A stretch of 64,000 nucleotides of DNA from Aquisphaera giovannonii (GCF_008087625.1 NZ_CP042997.1:2604001-2668000); one strand, 5' to 3'. Positions 18,797 to 28,490 are shown, counted from the first letter of the stretch. Program-made: numbers and translations. Notes: generated by a model from the letters alone, not told the origin.

Positions 18797-18824
18797 TTGA
18801 CTTGTCCCCGGGCCCTGATAGAAT
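18797..18824 (+). promoter_or_regulatory. Sigma-70-type promoter of tRNA-Ile
   Basis: A -35 box TTGACT (18797-18802) is followed after 16 bases by a -10 box TAGAAT (18819-18824). The -10 box ends 19 bases before the mature tRNA, a suitable distance for a short leader. Confidence 0.75.
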
Positions 18825-18843
18825 CCTTTCTCATGACTCGCCA

Positions 18844-18917
18844 GGGCGCATAGCTCAGTAGGCTAGAGCGCGTCGCTGATAACGACGAGGTCTCAGGTTC
18901 GAATCCTGATGCGCCCA
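18844..18917 (+). tRNA. tRNA-Ile(GAU)
   Basis: This is a complete cloverleaf of 74 bases. The acceptor GGGCGCA pairs with TGCGCCC plus an A discriminator. The anticodon stem CGTCG/CGACG encloses loop CTGATAA, which presents anticodon GAT. The T arm TCAGG-TTCGAAT-CCTGA is perfect. CCA is not encoded. GAT decodes AUC/AUU isoleucine codons. It is not next to 16S or 23S rRNA genes, unlike the tRNA-Ile of many rRNA operons. Confidence 0.97.
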
Positions 18918-18971
18918 CTCGCGAAGTCTCTGGGAAGGATGAACCGTCCCTCCCGTTGACGCCGAAATGCG

Positions 18972-19018
18972 ACGAGCCGGGCTCGATCCATTCCGATCGA
19001 GCCCGGCTCGTTTGTTTT
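18972..19018 (+). terminator. Strong intrinsic terminator after tRNA-Ile
   Basis: A perfect 16-bp stem (18973-18988 with 18995-19010) closes a six-base loop and is followed by TTTGTTTT. It ends the tRNA transcript about 55 bases past the mature 3' end. It also lies just beyond the end of the convergent gene at 19044 and may block read-through from that side. Confidence 0.92.
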
Positions 19019-19043
19019 GCGAGGGCTTTCGCCCGGGCGAGGG

Positions 19044-19562
19044 TCACTCGTCGTCGTCGTCGGGCTCGTCGTCGATCTCGACTTCCTCTTCCTCTTCCTC
19101 GATGTCCTCTTCCTCCTCGATCGCGGCCTCCACCTCCTTGACCGCGGCCTTCTTCGCGGCGGGCTCGGGGCGGGGGATGATGGCACCCAGGCCGGGGGCG
19201 TCGTCGGGCATGGCCTCCTTGGTGCGCTGGACGAAGTGCGTCCCGCGGCCCTTGGCCGTGAGCTCGGCGGCCCGCGTCTCGGCGGCCTCCTTCTGCGAAT
19301 AGTCGAAGGTGGCCACCGGCTTGAAGGCGTCGTTCATCACGACCCAGACGATCCGCATCCGCGCGGCGGGCTTGGCGGGGCGGCTGGACTTGGACTTGGA
19401 CTTGGCCGGCGCCTTGGCCTTCTTCTTGGGCTTCTTCTCTACGGCCTCGTCTTCCTCGACGTCCGGCGCGACCTCGTCGGTCTCGTCCTCCATGGGATCC
19501 GGCGGCTCCGCCGCTTCGTACTGGCGCCTCAGCTCAAGCCGGTTCTGCGGTTTCCCAGCCAT
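19044..19562 (-). CDS. Small acidic/basic low-complexity protein, function unknown
   Basis: The 172-residue product has three parts: an acidic then Lys/Ala-rich head (VEKKPKKKAKAPAKSKSKSS), a compact middle (RMRIVWVVMNDAFKPVATFD and AETRAAELTAKGRGTHFVQR, about residues 68-112), and a long acidic tail of Glu and Asp. The middle looks like a small conserved domain, perhaps nucleic-acid or protein binding; the charged tails are probably disordered. The ATG follows a GGTGAGAGG-like ribosome site. I do not recognise the family. The convergent tRNA terminator lies just downstream. Confidence 0.75.
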   Translation of the reverse strand: MAGKPQNRLELRRQYEAAEPPDPMEDETDEVAPDVEEDEAVEKKPKKKAKAPAKSKSKSSRPAKPAARMRIVWVVMNDAFKPVATFDYSQKEAAETRAAELTAKGRGTHFVQRTKEAMPDDAPGLGAIIPRPEPAAKKAAVKEVEAAIEEEEDIEEEEEEVEIDDEPDDDDE

Positions 19563-19679
19563 GAAACCGTCCCTCTCACCTTGGAACGTGAACTCGCGTG
19601 ATCCGGACCGATGGTCGGATCTCCCTGCGGCGCAGCCCGTTCCGCCCGGGGAACGGGCCTGCCCGCCCGACTCGCGATT

Positions 19680-20159
19680 CTAATCGATCGCGTCGCGGTT
19701 GGATAGTACGTGCGACGCCGCGCGGGGCCGCCTGAGGGAGTGGGGCGTCCGATGCGGGGGGGCGGCGCCCGGGGCCCGGTCGGGGCCGTCCAGGAGGACG
19801 CTGATCCTCCGGAGCAGCTCTTCGGGGTGATAGGGCTTGGTCAGGAACTGCTGCACCCCGAGCGCGGTGAGCGACTCGACGTGGGAGTCCAGGATCGCCG
19901 CGCTGCAGATCATGACCGGCTGGGACGGCTCGACCTTCCGAATCCGTCGGCAGACCTCCACCCCGGGCAGCCCGGGGAGGTTCAGGTCCAGGAGGACCAT
20001 GTCGAAGGGGCCCTCCGACTCGAACAGCTCGACGGCGAGGAGCCCGTCGGCGGCCTCGACCACGTCGAAGCCGTCGCCCCGGAGGAACTGGGCGACGAGC
20101 CTGCGGAGCAGGGCCTCGTCCTCCACGAGCAGGATGCGGGGGGGCGGACCGAATTCCAT
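19680..20159 (-). CDS. Single-domain (CheY-like) response regulator
   Basis: The ATG at 20159 is followed by a complete receiver domain of about 125 residues. It shows the acidic pair in LLVEDEALLRR (about residues 13-15), the phosphoacceptor Asp58 in MVLLDLNLPGLPGVEV, and the conserved Lys in LTKPYHPEEL. A 35-residue basic tail follows and there is no output domain, so it would act by protein contact. No histidine kinase gene is adjacent; its partner must be elsewhere. A longer frame upstream is arginine-rich and not supported. Confidence 0.88.
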   Translation of the reverse strand: MEFGPPPRILLVEDEALLRRLVAQFLRGDGFDVVEAADGLLAVELFESEGPFDMVLLDLNLPGLPGVEVCRRIRKVEPSQPVMICSAAILDSHVESLTALGVQQFLTKPYHPEELLRRISVLLDGPDRAPGAAPPHRTPHSLRRPRAASHVLSNRDAID

Positions 20160-20272
20160 CGGCTCCTCCTTGAGTCGAGGACTCGCTGCGGGACGGGCGG
20201 GGGATTCGATCCGTGAATGCGCCCCGGGCCGGGCGGATCGTATCCGATGGCGCCCCCGGGGTCCACGCGAGT

Positions 20273-20503
20273 TCAGGGGGCGTCCGGCAGGGTCAGCGGG
20301 GGCGGGGAGGGGTCGGCGGCGGGCTCGCCGGGCCGGTCGACGCCCAGGCCCTGGCAGAGGATGGCGATGACCACGTGCTTGCTGACGCTGAGGCCCAGGA
20401 TGCCCCAGAGGACGCCGAGCCGGAACAGCCAGAAGTTGAACGCCACGCACGCGACGAGGCCCAGGAGGGCGGCCATCGACATCTGGGGGCGGTTGGTATC
20501 CAT
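20273..20503 (-). CDS. Small two-helix membrane protein
   Basis: The 76-residue product [20 protein letters not shown] has two adjoining hydrophobic helices (about residues 8-30 and 31-52) and a proline-rich cytoplasmic or periplasmic tail. Such short proteins with [11 protein letters not shown]-type starts are common in planctomycetes and have no known function. It is read on the minus strand and shares an upstream region with the divergent nuoBCD gene. Confidence 0.7.
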   Translation of the reverse strand: MDTNRPQMSMAALLGLVACVAFNFWLFRLGVLWGILGLSVSKHVVIAILCQGLGVDRPGEPAADPSPPPLTLPDAP

Positions 20504-20838
20504 GGTCGCGGGGATCTCGGCGGCGGGCGGGAGTCGGGAAGGGCTCGCCCGCGGCGACCCTCGGCCTCATTGTAGGCGCAGGGCAAAGGGTGTGCCGGAT
20601 TCCGATTCGCCCGGCCGCGAGTCGCCGCGCGGGCCGGCGGCGAAGCGGCCCGGGTGCCCCCTGGCGTGAGGCCGACCGCCCGCATAGGATGTCTGCTTCG
20701 GGCGGGGTCCGCCGATGCACAAATCTTCCTCCGGCCCCGCCTGAACGCGGCGCCGGCCGGCTCCCGTCGGTGGCGGGTCGTGCCGCTGCCGAGAAGCCGA
20801 CTCGTGGACTCGGTCCCCGGTACCCGTCCCAGGCAGCG
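20504..20838. other. Divergent intergenic region upstream of nuoBCD
   Basis: This region of 335 bases lies between the minus-strand small membrane protein and the plus-strand complex I block and must carry both promoters. I could not pick a convincing -35/-10 pair. The nuoBCD frame stays open upstream through this region, but the translation before 20839 is not complex I-like. Confidence 0.5.
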
Positions 20839-23550
20839 ATGAATCGAATCATGGCGAATACGACGATCGTCCGCCCGGAGTGGAGCACGGTCATCGACCC
20901 GGTGCTCCAGAAGGAGCTCGAGCAGCACGTCCTCGTCACGACGTGGGACAGGCTGCTGGGCCTGATCGACCCGATCTACAACTGGGGGCGGCGGTCCAGC
21001 CTCTGGCCCCTGGGCTTCGGCCTGGCCTGCTGCGCGATCGAGATGATCTGCACGGCGTCGAGCCGCTTCGACATCGCCCGCTTCGGCGCGGAGGTGTTCC
21101 GCGGGTCGCCCCGCCAGGCGGACCTGATGATCGTCTCGGGCACCGTCACCAAGACCATGATGCCCATGATCGCCCGGCTCTACGACCAGATGCCGGAGCC
21201 GAAGTACGTGATCTCGATGGGCGCCTGCGCCAGCGGCGGCGGCCCGTTCAAGGAGGGCTACAACGTCGTCTCGGGCATCGACAAGTACCTCCCGGTGGAC
21301 GTGTACATCCCGGGCTGCCCGCCGACCCCGCAGGCGCTGCTGAACGGCCTGATCGTGCTCCAGAAGAAGATCGACGGCGAGAAGATCGTCAACGCGCCGT
21401 GGTACCGGGGCGACGTCGAGCGGGACATCCCGATCCCGGTCCTGGGCCCGGACCTGATCGACCTGCGGACGGTCGAGATCGCCGCCGAGAAGACGGCCCA
21501 GGGGGCCTTCGAGGCCCGCGAGGCCGAGCTGCCGAAGCCCCCCAAGATCCCGGCCCCCCAGCCCGAGGCGGAAGCCGCCCCGGCGGCGCCCTCCGCCAAC
21601 GGCCCGGCCGCCGCCGCCCCGGCGGCGAAGCCGATGAGCAAGATCGAGATGATCCGCGCCAAGGCCCGCGGCGAGGCCGTCCCCGCCGCCGCGACCGACG
21701 GCGCCGCGGCGCCCGCCGCGCCCGCCGAGACGCCCGCGCCGGCGGCGAAGCCCGCCAAGAAGGCGAAGAAGGCCGAGGAGCGGCCGAGCCTCGTCTGGCT
21801 CGGCGTGGAGAAGCTGAAGGCGCTGGCCGCACGCCTGAACGGGGAGCTCGGCGAGGGGACGGCCACCATCGTCCAGGCCGGCCTGCTCATCCCCGCGGGG
21901 AAGCTCGTCGAGGCCGCGCTCTACCTGAGGGACCGCAACGAGGTCCGGTACGATTACCTGGCCAGCCTCCAGAGCGTCCACTACGAGGACTGCATCGAGG
22001 TCAACTATCAGCTCGACAGCACGAGCTCCCCGGGCTCGCTGATCGCGCTCCGGGTCCGGACGGCCGAGGCCGAGGGGGAGGGCGAGGTCCCGTCCCTGTA
22101 CGCGGTCTATCGCGGGGCCGACTTCCAGGAGCGGGAGGTCTACGACATGATGGGCGTCCGGTTCGCCGGGCACCCGGAGCTGAAGCGGATCCTCATGTGG
22201 GACGGCTTCGCCTACTATCCCCTCCGCAAGGACTACCTGGAGCCCTACTACGAGGCGCCCGCGAAGGTCCTGCCCAGCCGCGTCGAGGACGGTTTCGGCC
22301 AGCACACCCGGGCCGAGGAGGTCCACCCGCTGGGGACCAACGTCAAGATCCCCCGCGACTTCAAGGACTGGGCCAGCCTCTCCAGCGGCTCGGATCCCAA
22401 GGGCAAGCCCCTCCTCCCGGCCGGCGTGGAGGTGGAGGAGCTGGGCACCGACCAGTACATGATCAGCATGGGGCCCCAGCACCCGAGCACCCACGGCGTC
22501 TTCCGCCTCAACCTCCGGGTCGACGGCGAGACGATCATCGGCCTCAAGCCGGTCATGGGGTACATGCACCGGAACCACGAGAAGATCGGCGAGCGGAACA
22601 CGTTCCTGATGAACTTCCCGTTCACCGACCGGCTCGACTACCTCACCAGCATGGGGAACAACTTCGGCTACGCCCTCGCGATCGAGCAGCTCATGGGCGA
22701 CGACGCGAGGCCGCCGGAGCGGGCCGAGTACATCCGCGTGATCATGGCGGAGCTGACCCGGATCGCCAGCCACATGTGGTCGATCGGCTTCCTCCTGAAT
22801 GACCTGGGCGCGTTCTTCACCCCGGCGCTCTACGCGATCGAGGAGCGGGAGCTGATCCTGGACCTCTTCGAGTGGGCCTCCGGCAGCCGGATGATGTGCA
22901 ACTACTTCCGCTTCGGCGGCGTGGCCTTCGACCTGCCGAAGGGGTGGATCGAGCGTTGCCGGGGGATCGTCAACGACCGCATCGACCGCAAGATCGACGA
23001 GCTGGACCGGTACCTCTCGGGCAACGAGATCGTGCTGGATCGCTGCAAGGGGGTGGGCGTCCTCTCCGCCGAGCAGGCGATCAACTACTCCGCGGCCGGC
23101 CCCGTGCTGCGGGCCTCGAACGTCCCCTACGACATCCGCCGCGCGGCGCCCTACAGCATCTACGACCGGTTCGACTTCGAGGTCATCACCGGGGCCAACG
23201 GCGACCTCTACGACAGGTACTACGTCCGGCTGCTGGAGATGCGGGAGAGCGCGAAGATCCTCAAGCAGGCCGTCCGCGACATCCCGGAAGGGCCCATCCT
23301 GCCGGGCAAGAAGACCTACCAGATCAAGGTGCCGGCGGGCGAGGCCTACTCGCGGGTCGAGAACCCCAAGGGCGAACTCGGCTACTACGTCCTGGCCGAC
23401 GGCTCGGGGACGGCGTACCGGTATCACGTCCGCAGCCCGAGCTTCATCAACCTGACGGCGCTCGAGGCCATGTGCCTGGGCCACACCGTGGCCGACGTCG
23501 TCGGCATCCTCGGCAGCATCGACATCGTCCTGGGCGAGGTGGACCGCTAG
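20839..23550 (+). CDS. nuoBCD: NADH-quinone oxidoreductase subunits B, C and D fused in one protein
   Basis: The single 903-residue reading frame contains three complex I subunits. NuoB is residues about 30-200 with the N2 cluster ligands Cys64/Cys65 (GLACCAIEM), Cys130 (GACASGGG) and Cys160 (PGCPPTPQ). An Ala/Pro/Lys linker spans about 225-315. NuoC is about 315-490 ([31 protein letters not shown]). NuoD is about 530-903 ([31 protein letters not shown]). These form the Q-module connecting the iron-sulphur chain to quinone. NuoCD fusions are well known; the addition of NuoB is much less common. I prefer the ATG at 20839; a second is at 20851. No frameshift or stop interrupts the junctions. 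Confidence 0.95.
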   Translation: MNRIMANTTIVRPEWSTVIDPVLQKELEQHVLVTTWDRLLGLIDPIYNWGRRSSLWPLGFGLACCAIEMICTASSRFDIARFGAEVFRGSPRQADLMIVSGTVTKTMMPMIARLYDQMPEPKYVISMGACASGGGPFKEGYNVVSGIDKYLPVDVYIPGCPPTPQALLNGLIVLQKKIDGEKIVNAPWYRGDVERDIPIPVLGPDLIDLRTVEIAAEKTAQGAFEAREAELPKPPKIPAPQPEAEAAPAAPSANGPAAAAPAAKPMSKIEMIRAKARGEAVPAAATDGAAAPAAPAETPAPAAKPAKKAKKAEERPSLVWLGVEKLKALAARLNGELGEGTATIVQAGLLIPAGKLVEAALYLRDRNEVRYDYLASLQSVHYEDCIEVNYQLDSTSSPGSLIALRVRTAEAEGEGEVPSLYAVYRGADFQEREVYDMMGVRFAGHPELKRILMWDGFAYYPLRKDYLEPYYEAPAKVLPSRVEDGFGQHTRAEEVHPLGTNVKIPRDFKDWASLSSGSDPKGKPLLPAGVEVEELGTDQYMISMGPQHPSTHGVFRLNLRVDGETIIGLKPVMGYMHRNHEKIGERNTFLMNFPFTDRLDYLTSMGNNFGYALAIEQLMGDDARPPERAEYIRVIMAELTRIASHMWSIGFLLNDLGAFFTPALYAIEERELILDLFEWASGSRMMCNYFRFGGVAFDLPKGWIERCRGIVNDRIDRKIDELDRYLSGNEIVLDRCKGVGVLSAEQAINYSAAGPVLRASNVPYDIRRAAPYSIYDRFDFEVITGANGDLYDRYYVRLLEMRESAKILKQAVRDIPEGPILPGKKTYQIKVPAGEAYSRVENPKGELGYYVLADGSGTAYRYHVRSPSFINLTALEAMCLGHTVADVVGILGSIDIVLGEVDR

Positions 23551-23630
23551 CCCGGGCAAGAGGCGTTCCTCCAACCACGACCACGACCGCCGGATTCCGG
23601 CGTCTTTCTCGCAAGGCGGGGCTGGCTTCC

Positions 23631-24338
23631 ATGGGCATGGGAACGGGCGTCATCCGCGGCCACGCGATCACCCTCCGCCGCTTCCTCCTCACCTTCTGGC
23701 GCGACGCACGCCAGGGCAGGGGGCTGAAGCGACGCGGCGGGGGGCACGGCCTCCTGGACTTCTTCCGCAAGCCGGAGCGGGGCAGCGAGCCGACGATCAC
23801 CCAGGACTTCCGGACCGACGGCCTGTTCACCGTCGAGTACCCCGACGAGCGGCTCCCCGTCTACGAGCGATTCCGCGTCCTGCCCGTGCTCGTCTACGAC
23901 ACCGAGGACGGTAACGTCCGGTGCACCTCGTGCAACATCTGCGCGCGGGTCTGCCCGCCCCAGTGCATCTGGATGACGCAGGCCCGGAGCCCCAAGGGGA
24001 CCGTCGTCCCGCTGCCCGAAGACTTCTACATCGACATGGACGTCTGCATGAACTGCGGGCTCTGCTCCGAATACTGCCCGTTCGACGCCATCAAGATGGA
24101 CCAGAACTTCGAGCTGTCGAACTACGAGCGGCACCAGTCGCACATCTACGGCCTCCAGGACCTGCTCGTCTCCAGCGAGTACTACGCCAAGACCCACCCC
24201 GAGGCGTGGTCCAGCAGCGAGGAGGCGACCGAGCGCGGCAAGGTGGCCAAGAAGAAGGACCAGCGCCTCCAGAAGGCCCTGGCCGCCGGCCGCTCGACTC
24301 CCGCCGCCAAGCCCGCCCCCCAGCCCGCCAAGGCCTGA
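23631..24338 (+). CDS. nuoI: NADH-quinone oxidoreductase subunit I
   Basis: The 235-residue peripheral subunit carries two [4Fe-4S] sites: CTSCNICARVCPPQC at about residue 101 and CMNCGLCSEYCP at about residue 140. These are the N6a/N6b clusters that pass electrons to NuoB. The N-terminal stretch GHAITLRRFLLTFWRD is the usual amphipathic helix at the membrane. A Lys/Ala/Pro-rich tail of about 45 residues extends past the usual end. It lies 80 bases after nuoBCD and closes the first complex I block. The ATG at 23631 is followed by a second in-frame ATG two codons later. Confidence 0.95.
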   Translation: MGMGTGVIRGHAITLRRFLLTFWRDARQGRGLKRRGGGHGLLDFFRKPERGSEPTITQDFRTDGLFTVEYPDERLPVYERFRVLPVLVYDTEDGNVRCTSCNICARVCPPQCIWMTQARSPKGTVVPLPEDFYIDMDVCMNCGLCSEYCPFDAIKMDQNFELSNYERHQSHIYGLQDLLVSSEYYAKTHPEAWSSSEEATERGKVAKKKDQRLQKALAAGRSTPAAKPAPQPAKA

Positions 24339-24621
24339 TCCCCGGGTGCGACGCCGTCCCGAGCGGCCCCGGATCCGAGGGACCTCACTCCGACGCGCCT
24401 CGCCGCGTCCGCCCCCCCCGGCGGGCCGGCCTCGCATCCCGCCGAACGTCCGCCCGCGATAAGGCCCGGCGTCAGGTCCGCCGGGCCCGGGCCGCCGCGC
24501 GAAATCCGCCGCCCGGCCGCGTGGGGTGTGGCGGAGTGCGGCATAATTGGTAAAATGGGGAAGAAGCGGGATCTGGAATGACTGGCATTCCGATTTCACG
24601 GCCTCTCTGACGAGCTAGCTC

Positions 24622-26187
24622 ATGATCAACATCATCCGGCAATTTCGGGCCTCGGGTCGCATCGCCGTCATGGAAGGCCGCGTCGTCGGGGCGGTGACCC
24701 GGGCCAGGCCGAGGCGGGCTCGCGGGCTCGTCGAGATGGAGGTGCTGGAGGATCGCCGGCTGCTGTCCACGGTGCAGACCTTCGACGGCGGCGGGACGCC
24801 GTACGCGGCCGGGCAGATCGGCGGCCCGCCGCCGGCGACGGTCACCCCGGGGGGGCCGAGCGGGAGCTTCATGCGCCTGGCGACGACGCCGACCAACGCG
24901 ATCGCGGGGAACAACAATTCCATCTCGTTCGCGACGTCCGACCCCGGCACCTTCAACAGCGTGACGGCGCAGTGGGACTTCCGGGTGACGCAGACGATCC
25001 CGGGCCAGCGGGGGACCGGGATGTCGTTCGCCCTGCTGAATACGACGAACTATGGCACGTCGGGGACGGCGGCGAGCGTGACGCCGCAGCAGGGGCTGTA
25101 CGACGGGTCGTTCGGCTTCGGCTTCGACACGACGAATAACACCGTGTACGCGAGCCAGAACAGCGGGATCGTGACCGCGGTGAGCGTCCCCTCGGGGTTG
25201 GACCTCGCCAGCGGCCAGTTCATCCACGCGACGGCCACGATCGACTTCCAGCATGCGACGGTCTCGCTCACGCTGACGCCGTCGAGCACCGGGACGGCCG
25301 TGACGATCTTCGACGCCCAGGAGATCCCGAACCTGGGCCCCTACCAGGCCCGCGTCGGGTTCCAGGCCGCCAACACCGCGGCGAACTACGCCGACTTCGA
25401 CGTGGATAACATCAACGTCCAGTTCACCGGCCAGCGGCTCGCGGGCACCCTCTCCTTCGGGTCGGTGAACTTCGTGGCCAACGAGTCCGACGGGGTGGCC
25501 TTCATCACGATCAACCGGACGGGCGGATCGTCCGGCTCGGTGACGATCGGCTTCGTGTCGGCGGACGGCACCGCGCGCAACGGCGTGAATTACACCTCGG
25601 TGGCGGGCGCGATCACCTTCGCCGAGGGCGTGACGCAGCAGGTGGTCGCGATCCCGCTGATCGACGACGGCGTGGCCGACGGCAACAAGACGGTCAACCT
25701 GTACCTGAGCAACCCGACCCTGACCGCGCCCCTGTCGCCGCCGATCGTCTCCACGCTGACGATCGTGAACACCGACCCGGTCCCGCCGACGGTCTCGCCG
25801 ACCGTGACGAAGGTGTACCGGGCCGGCACCAGGCGGGTGGCCGCCTTCCGGCTGACGTTCAGCCAGCCGCTGGACCGGGCGAGCGCGCAGGACACCTCGA
25901 ATTACGAGCTGATCTTCCCGTCCGCGAGCCGGGCCGCTCGGACGGCGGCCCGGGGCGCCTCGGGCTCGGCGTCGAGGGCGTACGCGTTCGCCTCCGCGGT
26001 GCTGGATCCGACCGGCACGGTGGTGACGCTGAGCCGCGGCGTGCTGGGGCGGATGCATCTGCCGAAGCTCGTGCAGATCCTGGTGCGGGGGACGCCGCCC
26101 GCGGGCGTGAGGAACGCGAGCGGCACCTTCCTGGCCGGGACGGGAGGGGTGTCGGGGACGGACGCCCTGCTGACCGTCCGGGTCTGA
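24622..26187 (+). CDS. Exported surface protein with LEPR-XLL-like motif, lectin-like and Calx-beta domains
   Basis: The N terminus contains VEMEVLEDRRLLS (about residues 37-49), a variant of the LEPR-XLL motif of planctomycete surface proteins. Residues about 50-270 resemble a legume-lectin-like beta-sandwich (FDTTNNTVYASQN, ATATIDFQHATVSLTL). Residues about 275-385 are a Calx-beta domain (LSFGSVNFVANESDGVAFIT, DGTARNGVNYTSVAG, DDGVADGNKTVNLYLSNP). The last 130 residues look like a bacterial Ig-like domain (FRLTFSQPLDRASAQDTSNY). It probably sits on the cell surface and may bind calcium or glycans. It is placed between two blocks of complex I genes on the same strand with no obvious link to respiration. 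Confidence 0.85.
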   Translation: MINIIRQFRASGRIAVMEGRVVGAVTRARPRRARGLVEMEVLEDRRLLSTVQTFDGGGTPYAAGQIGGPPPATVTPGGPSGSFMRLATTPTNAIAGNNNSISFATSDPGTFNSVTAQWDFRVTQTIPGQRGTGMSFALLNTTNYGTSGTAASVTPQQGLYDGSFGFGFDTTNNTVYASQNSGIVTAVSVPSGLDLASGQFIHATATIDFQHATVSLTLTPSSTGTAVTIFDAQEIPNLGPYQARVGFQAANTAANYADFDVDNINVQFTGQRLAGTLSFGSVNFVANESDGVAFITINRTGGSSGSVTIGFVSADGTARNGVNYTSVAGAITFAEGVTQQVVAIPLIDDGVADGNKTVNLYLSNPTLTAPLSPPIVSTLTIVNTDPVPPTVSPTVTKVYRAGTRRVAAFRLTFSQPLDRASAQDTSNYELIFPSASRAARTAARGASGSASRAYAFASAVLDPTGTVVTLSRGVLGRMHLPKLVQILVRGTPPAGVRNASGTFLAGTGGVSGTDALLTVRV

Positions 26188-26378
26188 GCGGATCGCGCGG
26201 GGCCGTCGGCCGCGGCGGGCGAAAAAGGCCCTGGAGTGGGGGCTTGCTCCGCCGCGACCGGCTCCTTAAGATCACACTCCATGGGCACAGTCGGGCGTCC
26301 CCTTCGCGCCGATCCCGGTCTCGGGGAAGCGTTTCTCGCCGGTCGGCCGCCCCGCAGCGCCGCCACGCGACACTCAGC

Positions 26379-26651
26379 ATGATACCCACACCGCCGCAGC
26401 CGAAGTACGCGCCCGGGACCCGCCTCCGCATCACCCAGTTCGTCCGGGTGGGCCATCGCCGCTGGCTGACGCGGGTCGAAGGGCGGGTGGAAGGGGAGGG
26501 CCGTCGGCCCGTCGGCGGGATCGAGATGGGGGGAAAGGCCTCGTTCTGCCAGCAGGCCACGCTGCGCCTCCGCCGCGACGACGGCGAGGTGATCGAGGTC
26601 GCCCTGGACGAGGAGACGCAGGTGGAGGCCCTGCCGGCTTCCGCCGTCTGA
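26379..26651 (+). CDS. Small beta-rich conserved hypothetical protein
   Basis: The 90-residue product starts MIPTPPQPKYAPGTRLRITQ. It has alternating hydrophobic/charged strands (FVRVGHRRWLTRVEGRVEG, ATLRLRRDDGEVIEVALDEE) that suggest a small beta barrel. A 45-codon upstream extension is arginine/serine-rich and not credible as protein. It lies between the Calx-beta gene and nuoA on the same strand. I do not recognise the family. Confidence 0.65.
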   Translation: MIPTPPQPKYAPGTRLRITQFVRVGHRRWLTRVEGRVEGEGRRPVGGIEMGGKASFCQQATLRLRRDDGEVIEVALDEETQVEALPASAV

Positions 26652-26769
26652 CCGAGCCGCGGACGCCGCGAACCCGCCGCGGCGGTCCGCCTCCCCGCGA
26701 GGACGAGCGAAAGACGAGGCCCCTCGGCGAGGACGGGCTCCCTCGCCGCAGCACTCCACGGGTACCGCG

Positions 26770-27129
26770 ATGGTCCTCTACAACTACGTCTTCATCGGGC
26801 TGCTCCTCCTCCTGGCCGTGACCTTCGGCCTGCTGCCGCTGATCGTGGTCGCCGTGGTCGCGCCCCGCAAGCGCTCCCTCGCCAAGTCGGACACGTACGA
26901 GTGCGGGGTGCGCACCTACGGCGAGACCTGGATCCGGTTCCGGATCCAGTATTTCATCTACGCCCTGATGTTCGTCGTCTTCGACATCGAGACGGTGTTC
27001 CTGTATCCCTGGGCCGTGGCCTACGGCGAGCTCGGCACGTTCGCCCTGGTGGAGATGATCGTCTTCCTGGTCATCCTTTCTATCGGCCTGGCCTACGCCT
27101 GGGCCAAGGGGGTCCTGCGGTGGGTTTGA
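26770..27129 (+). CDS. nuoA: NADH-quinone oxidoreductase subunit A
   Basis: The 119-residue product has three membrane helices and the conserved loop SDTYECGVRTYGETWIRFRI, followed by QYFIYALMFVVFDIETVFLYPW. This is the typical NuoA/ND3 signature whose Cys loop lies near the quinone channel. It starts the second complex I block and overlaps nuoH by 10 bases. Confidence 0.96.
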   Translation: MVLYNYVFIGLLLLLAVTFGLLPLIVVAVVAPRKRSLAKSDTYECGVRTYGETWIRFRIQYFIYALMFVVFDIETVFLYPWAVAYGELGTFALVEMIVFLVILSIGLAYAWAKGVLRWV

Positions 27130-28415
27130 CATGGCTCTCGGCCGGGGCCGCCCAGGCCCCGACCCTCCTCGCCCAGCAGCCGCTCGTCGAGCTCGACAGG
27201 TTCACCATCGTCCGCTGGCTCCTGTGGCTCCTCGTCGGCTTCTTCGGCGTCTTCCCGGGCATCGTGGCCTACATGGTCTGGCTCGAGCGGAAGGTCGCGG
27301 CCCGGTTCCAGGACCGGATCGGCCCCAACCGGGTCGGCCCGCTGGGCCTGCTCCAGCCGATCGCCGACGCCATCAAGCTGATCACCAAGGAGGACATCGT
27401 CCCCCGGAGCGCAGACCGCTGGGCGCACCTGGCGGCGCCGGTGCTGGTGATCATGTCCGCGTTCCTCGTGATGGCGGTGATCCCCTTCGCGGTCGGCCTG
27501 GCCCCGGTGGACCTGCCCTCGGGCATGGCCTACCTGATCGCCGTCTCGAGCATCAGCCCGCTCGGCATCTTCCTGGCCGGCTGGTCGAGCCGGAACAAGT
27601 ACTCGCTCCTGGGCGCGATGAGGGCCGTGGCGCAGCTCGTCTCGTACGAGGTCCCGCAGGTGCTCTCCACGATCCCGATCGTCCTCTGGGCCGGCAGCCT
27701 GAGCCTGGTGACGATCTTCGACCGGCAGGTCGAGTACGGCTGGTTCCTCCTCTCCCCGCCGGGCTTCCTGGCCTTCATGATCCTCCTGATCGCGAGCATC
27801 GCCGAGGTGAACCGGACGCCGTTCGACCTGCCGGAGGCCGAGTCCGAGATCATCGCCGGCTATCACACCGAGTACTCGAGCATGCGGTTCGGGCTCTTCT
27901 TCCTGGCCGAGTACCTGAGCGTGTTCGCGGTGAGCTGCCTGGCGACGGTGCTCTTCCTGGGCGGCGGCACGCCGCTGCCGTTCGTCTCGTTCCCGGTGGG
28001 GGCGATCAGCCCCGGCTCGACGCCGTCGCTGATCCTGGCGGACTCGATCCTGGTGGCGATCTTCCTGTCCAAGGTGCTGTTCTTCATCTTCGTGATGTTC
28101 TGGGTGCGGGCGACCCTGCCGCGGATGCGGGTGGATCGGCTCATGAACTTCTCGTGGAAATACCTGGTGCCGCTCAGCATCGCCAACGTGCTGATCGCCG
28201 CGGTCTGGTACGAGATGGTGATCCGCCCCGGCGAATTGACGCTCGCCAACTGGCTCAAGGGCGTGGGCGTGACCGGGCTGATGACCGCGTTCCTCGTCTC
28301 GCTGGTCTTCACCGTCAACCGCCGGATCGCCGCGAGCGAGCCCCTGGGGGCGGACTGGCCGACGGTCCGGACGGTGCCCCAGGCCGGCGGGGCGATCCCT
28401 ACGGCCCGCCCGTGA
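27120..28415 (+). CDS. nuoH: NADH-quinone oxidoreductase subunit H
   Basis: The 431-residue product has eight helices and the hallmark NuoH segments WLERKVAARFQDRIGPNRVG, IADAIKLITKEDIVP, EVNRTPFDLPEAESEIIAGY and YSSMRFGLFFLAEY. It forms much of the quinone-binding chamber at the foot of the Q-module. I place the start at a GTG (27120) because AAGGGGG ends 7 bases upstream; a TTG at 27126 overlapping the nuoA stop as TTGA is an alternative. The short C-terminal tail GGAIPTARP is extra. Overlap with nuoA suggests coupled translation. Confidence 0.95.
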   Translation: MGLTWLSAGAAQAPTLLAQQPLVELDRFTIVRWLLWLLVGFFGVFPGIVAYMVWLERKVAARFQDRIGPNRVGPLGLLQPIADAIKLITKEDIVPRSADRWAHLAAPVLVIMSAFLVMAVIPFAVGLAPVDLPSGMAYLIAVSSISPLGIFLAGWSSRNKYSLLGAMRAVAQLVSYEVPQVLSTIPIVLWAGSLSLVTIFDRQVEYGWFLLSPPGFLAFMILLIASIAEVNRTPFDLPEAESEIIAGYHTEYSSMRFGLFFLAEYLSVFAVSCLATVLFLGGGTPLPFVSFPVGAISPGSTPSLILADSILVAIFLSKVLFFIFVMFWVRATLPRMRVDRLMNFSWKYLVPLSIANVLIAAVWYEMVIRPGELTLANWLKGVGVTGLMTAFLVSLVFTVNRRIAASEPLGADWPTVRTVPQAGGAIPTARP

Positions 28416-28490
28416 TGCCGCGTCTCTGAAGCAAGTGTCCCGCACCCGAATGTAGTGAGCCCGGAGACCGGGCGGACCGGAGGGGTGGCC

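Noticed and set aside
18844-18917. The start of an rRNA operon
   Set aside because: No 16S, 23S or 5S-like sequence is seen on either side, and a terminator follows at once.
20839-23550. nuoBCD as an assembly artefact joining three genes
   Set aside because: The frame is continuous, codon use is uniform and the linker is typical low-complexity protein, so a real fusion is simpler.
20293-23574. A 1093-codon open frame on the minus strand
   Set aside because: It is antisense to nuoBCD, lacks domains, and the complex I reading is unambiguous.
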